Positions 62,277 through 64,000 of a stretch of DNA of 64,000 bases are shown one piece after another. The notes under the pieces are model-generated. The model saw only the letters and a program-made list of their open reading frames with translations, had not been told where the DNA came from and ran no database searches. Numbering within the stretch: the first letter of the stretch is position 1; the number at the start of each line of letters is the position of its first letter. The stretch is from Pirellulaceae bacterium (GTDB lineage Bacteria; Planctomycetota; Planctomycetia; Pirellulales; Pirellulaceae). The DNA is taken from NCBI GenBank assembly GCA_020852965.1, contig JADYZV010000181.1:44399-108398 (forward strand), written 5' to 3'. Position numbers and translations under genes: made by a program.

Positions 62277-63725
62277 ATGACACCTGGCAATGAGTCCCTG
62301 TTCTGCGCTTCGGCGACCGCCAGCGGACTGGTCACCCCACAGCAGCTCGATTACGCGGTGCGCGTGGCCAGGCATCGGCAAACCCAACAGGGGCTTTCGG
62401 CCGACGCCCCGCTGCCCGATCGCCTGCTAGCCGATCTGCTGGTCGAGCAGGAGGCGTTGACCCCCTATCAAGCCGACCAGTTGCTCGAAGGGCGAACGAT
62501 TCTCACGCTCGGCCCCTACCTGATCACCGACTGGATCGGTCAAGGGGGCATGGGACAAGTCTTCAAGGGCGTGCATCGCTTGATGGGACGCGAGTGTGCC
62601 GTGAAGGTCTTGCCGCGCGCGCGGGCCACCGCCGATTCGCTCGAAAACTTCCGCCGCGAGATCCGCATGCAAGCCGGCTTGGACTGCCCCTATTTGGTCC
62701 GCGCCTTCGATGCTGGCCAAGACGGCAAGGTACACTTCCTGGTCACTGAATATGTCCCGGGCATGGACTTGCGGCGCCTGGTCAAATCGCACGGTGCGCT
62801 GCCCGTTCAACAAGCCTCCAAGATCATTATGCAAGCCGCTCTGGGACTCGACTACGCACATCGCCAAGGGATGGTCCACCGCGATGTCAAACCGGGGAAT
62901 ATCTTGGTGACGCCAACCGGTGAAGCCAAAGTTTCCGACGTCGGCCTAGCGGGCTTTGCCAAGGACTTTATCAACGACCCACGCGCAGGCAAAATCGTCG
63001 GGACGACCGACTACATCTCTCCCGAACAGATTCGCACGCCACTCGAAATCCACGCCGCCTCCGATATCTATTCCCTGGGCTGCACGCTCTACTACGCCGT
63101 GTGTGGCAAAGTCCCCTTTCCCGGCGGCGATACGACCTCCAAACTCCGGCGACACCTAGAGGAGACCCCTTGGCATCCACGCCGCTTTGCAATCGACATC
63201 ACCGAAGATTTTGTCGATATCATCGCCGACATGATGGAGAAGGATATCAGCAAGCGGATTGCCAATGCGGCCGAAGTGGCCGCGAGGTTGGAGCCGTGGG
63301 CCACCGCCGAACTCAGCGTTGGCAGCTTGGGACTGTCGCGCTCGCCTTGGATGGCCCCACCTCCCCCGTCGCACGACCAAGACAAACGCGACAATGAAGA
63401 AGCCGCAACCGACACACAATCCCTAGCCCTGGCTCAAGCGACTTGGAGCCAATCCAACGACAGTGAAGAACAAGCCTGGCAATCGAACAACGACAATGAC
63501 TCCGCGCCAGTGCTGACAACCGACCCGCCGCAACCCTTGCCCGAGTTCAACTCGACCGGTAGCGCCAGCTCGATACTATCGCCCAAGCCTCCCCCGCTGC
63601 GTCCGTCCACAGAGACCAGCGGCAACAAGTTGAGTAGCGGCATGATCATCGCCTTGACCATCGCCATCGCTGTCCCCCCTACCCTGCTGCTAGGTGCCAT
63701 CCTCGGCTACCTAGCAGCACAGTGA
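62277..63725 (+). CDS. Membrane-anchored Ser/Thr protein kinase
   Basis: A eukaryotic-type kinase of 482 aa. Residues 1-75 form the helical lead of planctomycete kinases (LVTPQQLDYAVRVARHRQTQ, LTPYQADQLLEGR). The kinase domain has IGQGGMGQVFKGVH (P-loop), the lysine in CAVKVLPRA, HRDVKPGNILV (catalytic loop), SDVGLAGFA in place of the usual DFG, and YISPEQ. After residue 355 comes a Pro/Ser-rich linker and a C-terminal membrane helix (MIIALTIAIAVPPTLLLGAI), so the catalytic part faces the cytoplasm. ATG at 62277 was chosen over an in-frame start 84 bases upstream. It is divergent from the phosphatase, and a heptamer array starts a few bases after the stop. Confidence 0.9.
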   Translation: MTPGNESLFCASATASGLVTPQQLDYAVRVARHRQTQQGLSADAPLPDRLLADLLVEQEALTPYQADQLLEGRTILTLGPYLITDWIGQGGMGQVFKGVHRLMGRECAVKVLPRARATADSLENFRREIRMQAGLDCPYLVRAFDAGQDGKVHFLVTEYVPGMDLRRLVKSHGALPVQQASKIIMQAALGLDYAHRQGMVHRDVKPGNILVTPTGEAKVSDVGLAGFAKDFINDPRAGKIVGTTDYISPEQIRTPLEIHAASDIYSLGCTLYYAVCGKVPFPGGDTTSKLRRHLEETPWHPRRFAIDITEDFVDIIADMMEKDISKRIANAAEVAARLEPWATAELSVGSLGLSRSPWMAPPPPSHDQDKRDNEEAATDTQSLALAQATWSQSNDSEEQAWQSNNDNDSAPVLTTDPPQPLPEFNSTGSASSILSPKPPPLRPSTETSGNKLSSGMIIALTIAIAVPPTLLLGAILGYLAAQ

Positions 63726-63729
63726 GGGG

Positions 63730-64000
63730 GCTTGGTTCTTGGTTCTTGGTTCTTGGTTCTTGGTGCTTGGTGCTTGGTGCTTGGTGCTTGGTGCTTGGTT
63801 CTTGGTTCTTAGTTCTTAGTTCTTAGTTCTTAGTTCTTAGTTCTTGGTTCTTAGTTCTTGGTGCTTGGTGCTTGGTGCTTGGTGCTTGGTGCTTGGTGCT
63901 TGGTGCTTGGTTCTTGGTTCTTGGTTCTTGGTTCTTGGTTCTTGGTGCTTGGTGCTTGGTGCTTGGTGCTTGGTGCTTGGTGCTTGGTGCTTGGTTCTTG
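63730..64000 (+). repeat. Second heptamer array GTTCTTG/GTGCTTG (runs off the window)
   Basis: About 38 units of 7 bases with the same two variable positions as the array at 36194-36461: blocks of GTTCTTG, GTGCTTG, GTTCTTA and GTGCTTG again. It begins about 5 bases after the kinase stop codon. The full length is not visible. Confidence 0.95.

Overview
The window looks like a chromosomal segment of a planctomycete of the Pirellulales type. The evidence is the set of lineage-typical families: a cytochrome-like/DUF1549/DUF1553 protein paired with a DUF1501 protein, a BBP7 (DUF1551) outer-membrane barrel, a DUF1598 protein, a small NPYxPP membrane protein, a membrane-anchored Ser/Thr kinase with a long N-terminal lead, and very large secreted proteins. 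Housekeeping genes are dense but scattered, operons are short, and many intergenic gaps are filled with repeats. I saw no rRNA, tRNA, CRISPR array, prophage or recognisable transposase gene.

Layout. 1-11.5 kb: ECF sigma factor with the start of a coupled downstream gene, a duplicated parvulin, an AlaC-type aminotransferase, rpsP and ffh, an alkaline phosphatase facing an FAD oxidoreductase, and a small membrane protein. 11.5-17.9 kb: a 2103-residue secreted protein. 18.3-22.7 kb: serC, serA, ruvB. 23-27.6 kb: a Uma2 nuclease-like protein, an EboE-like TIM barrel, radC and an exported hydroxypyruvate-isomerase-like protein. 27.9-35.3 kb: the DUF1549/DUF1553-DUF1501 pair, a CHAT-like protein and a small cell-envelope protein. 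35.3-42.4 kb: sucD and sucC separated by a heptamer array, two divergent response regulators without kinases, and a DUF1598 protein. 42.9-47.8 kb: dnaE interrupted by a 461-residue intein with a LAGLIDADG endonuclease. 48.5-53.9 kb: an HTTM membrane pair, a Xer recombinase, galE and a PlsC-like acyltransferase. 54.1-64 kb: a glycine-zipper secreted protein, a small ORF with an HNH nuclease, argG, larB, a thioesterase, BBP7, and a divergent protein phosphatase and kinase, ending inside a second heptamer array.

The most unusual content is non-coding. At least six repeat families fill the gaps. (1) Five composite elements have short REP-like hairpins with a constant CTTGC/CTTGT loop in opposite orientation at the two ends. 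In three of them the centre is a long perfect hairpin (26-31 bp stem, 3-4 nt loop) whose outer stem sequence differs from copy to copy. The end arms are tandemly amplified with a different period at nearly every site. (2) A MITE of about 130-140 bp with ends TAGTGC...GCACTA is inserted at TA so that it rebuilds TAG stop codons, in one place for two convergent genes at once. (3) A short palindromic repeat beginning TAATGTGGCCCGACGC overlaps stop codons. (4) Inverted pairs of 9-nt-periodic sequence. (5) GTAGC(A/T)CGGyGGTCCC hairpins. (6) GTTCTTG/GTGCTTG heptamer arrays that abut gene ends, one occupying the whole leader of sucD.

Functionally the region covers central metabolism (sucCD, serCA, argG, alaC, galE), replication, repair and recombination (dnaE, ruvB, radC, xer), protein targeting and translation (ffh, rpsP), and a large share of cell-envelope proteins. 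No single large accessory island is visible. All family assignments come from reading motifs by eye, without database searches.
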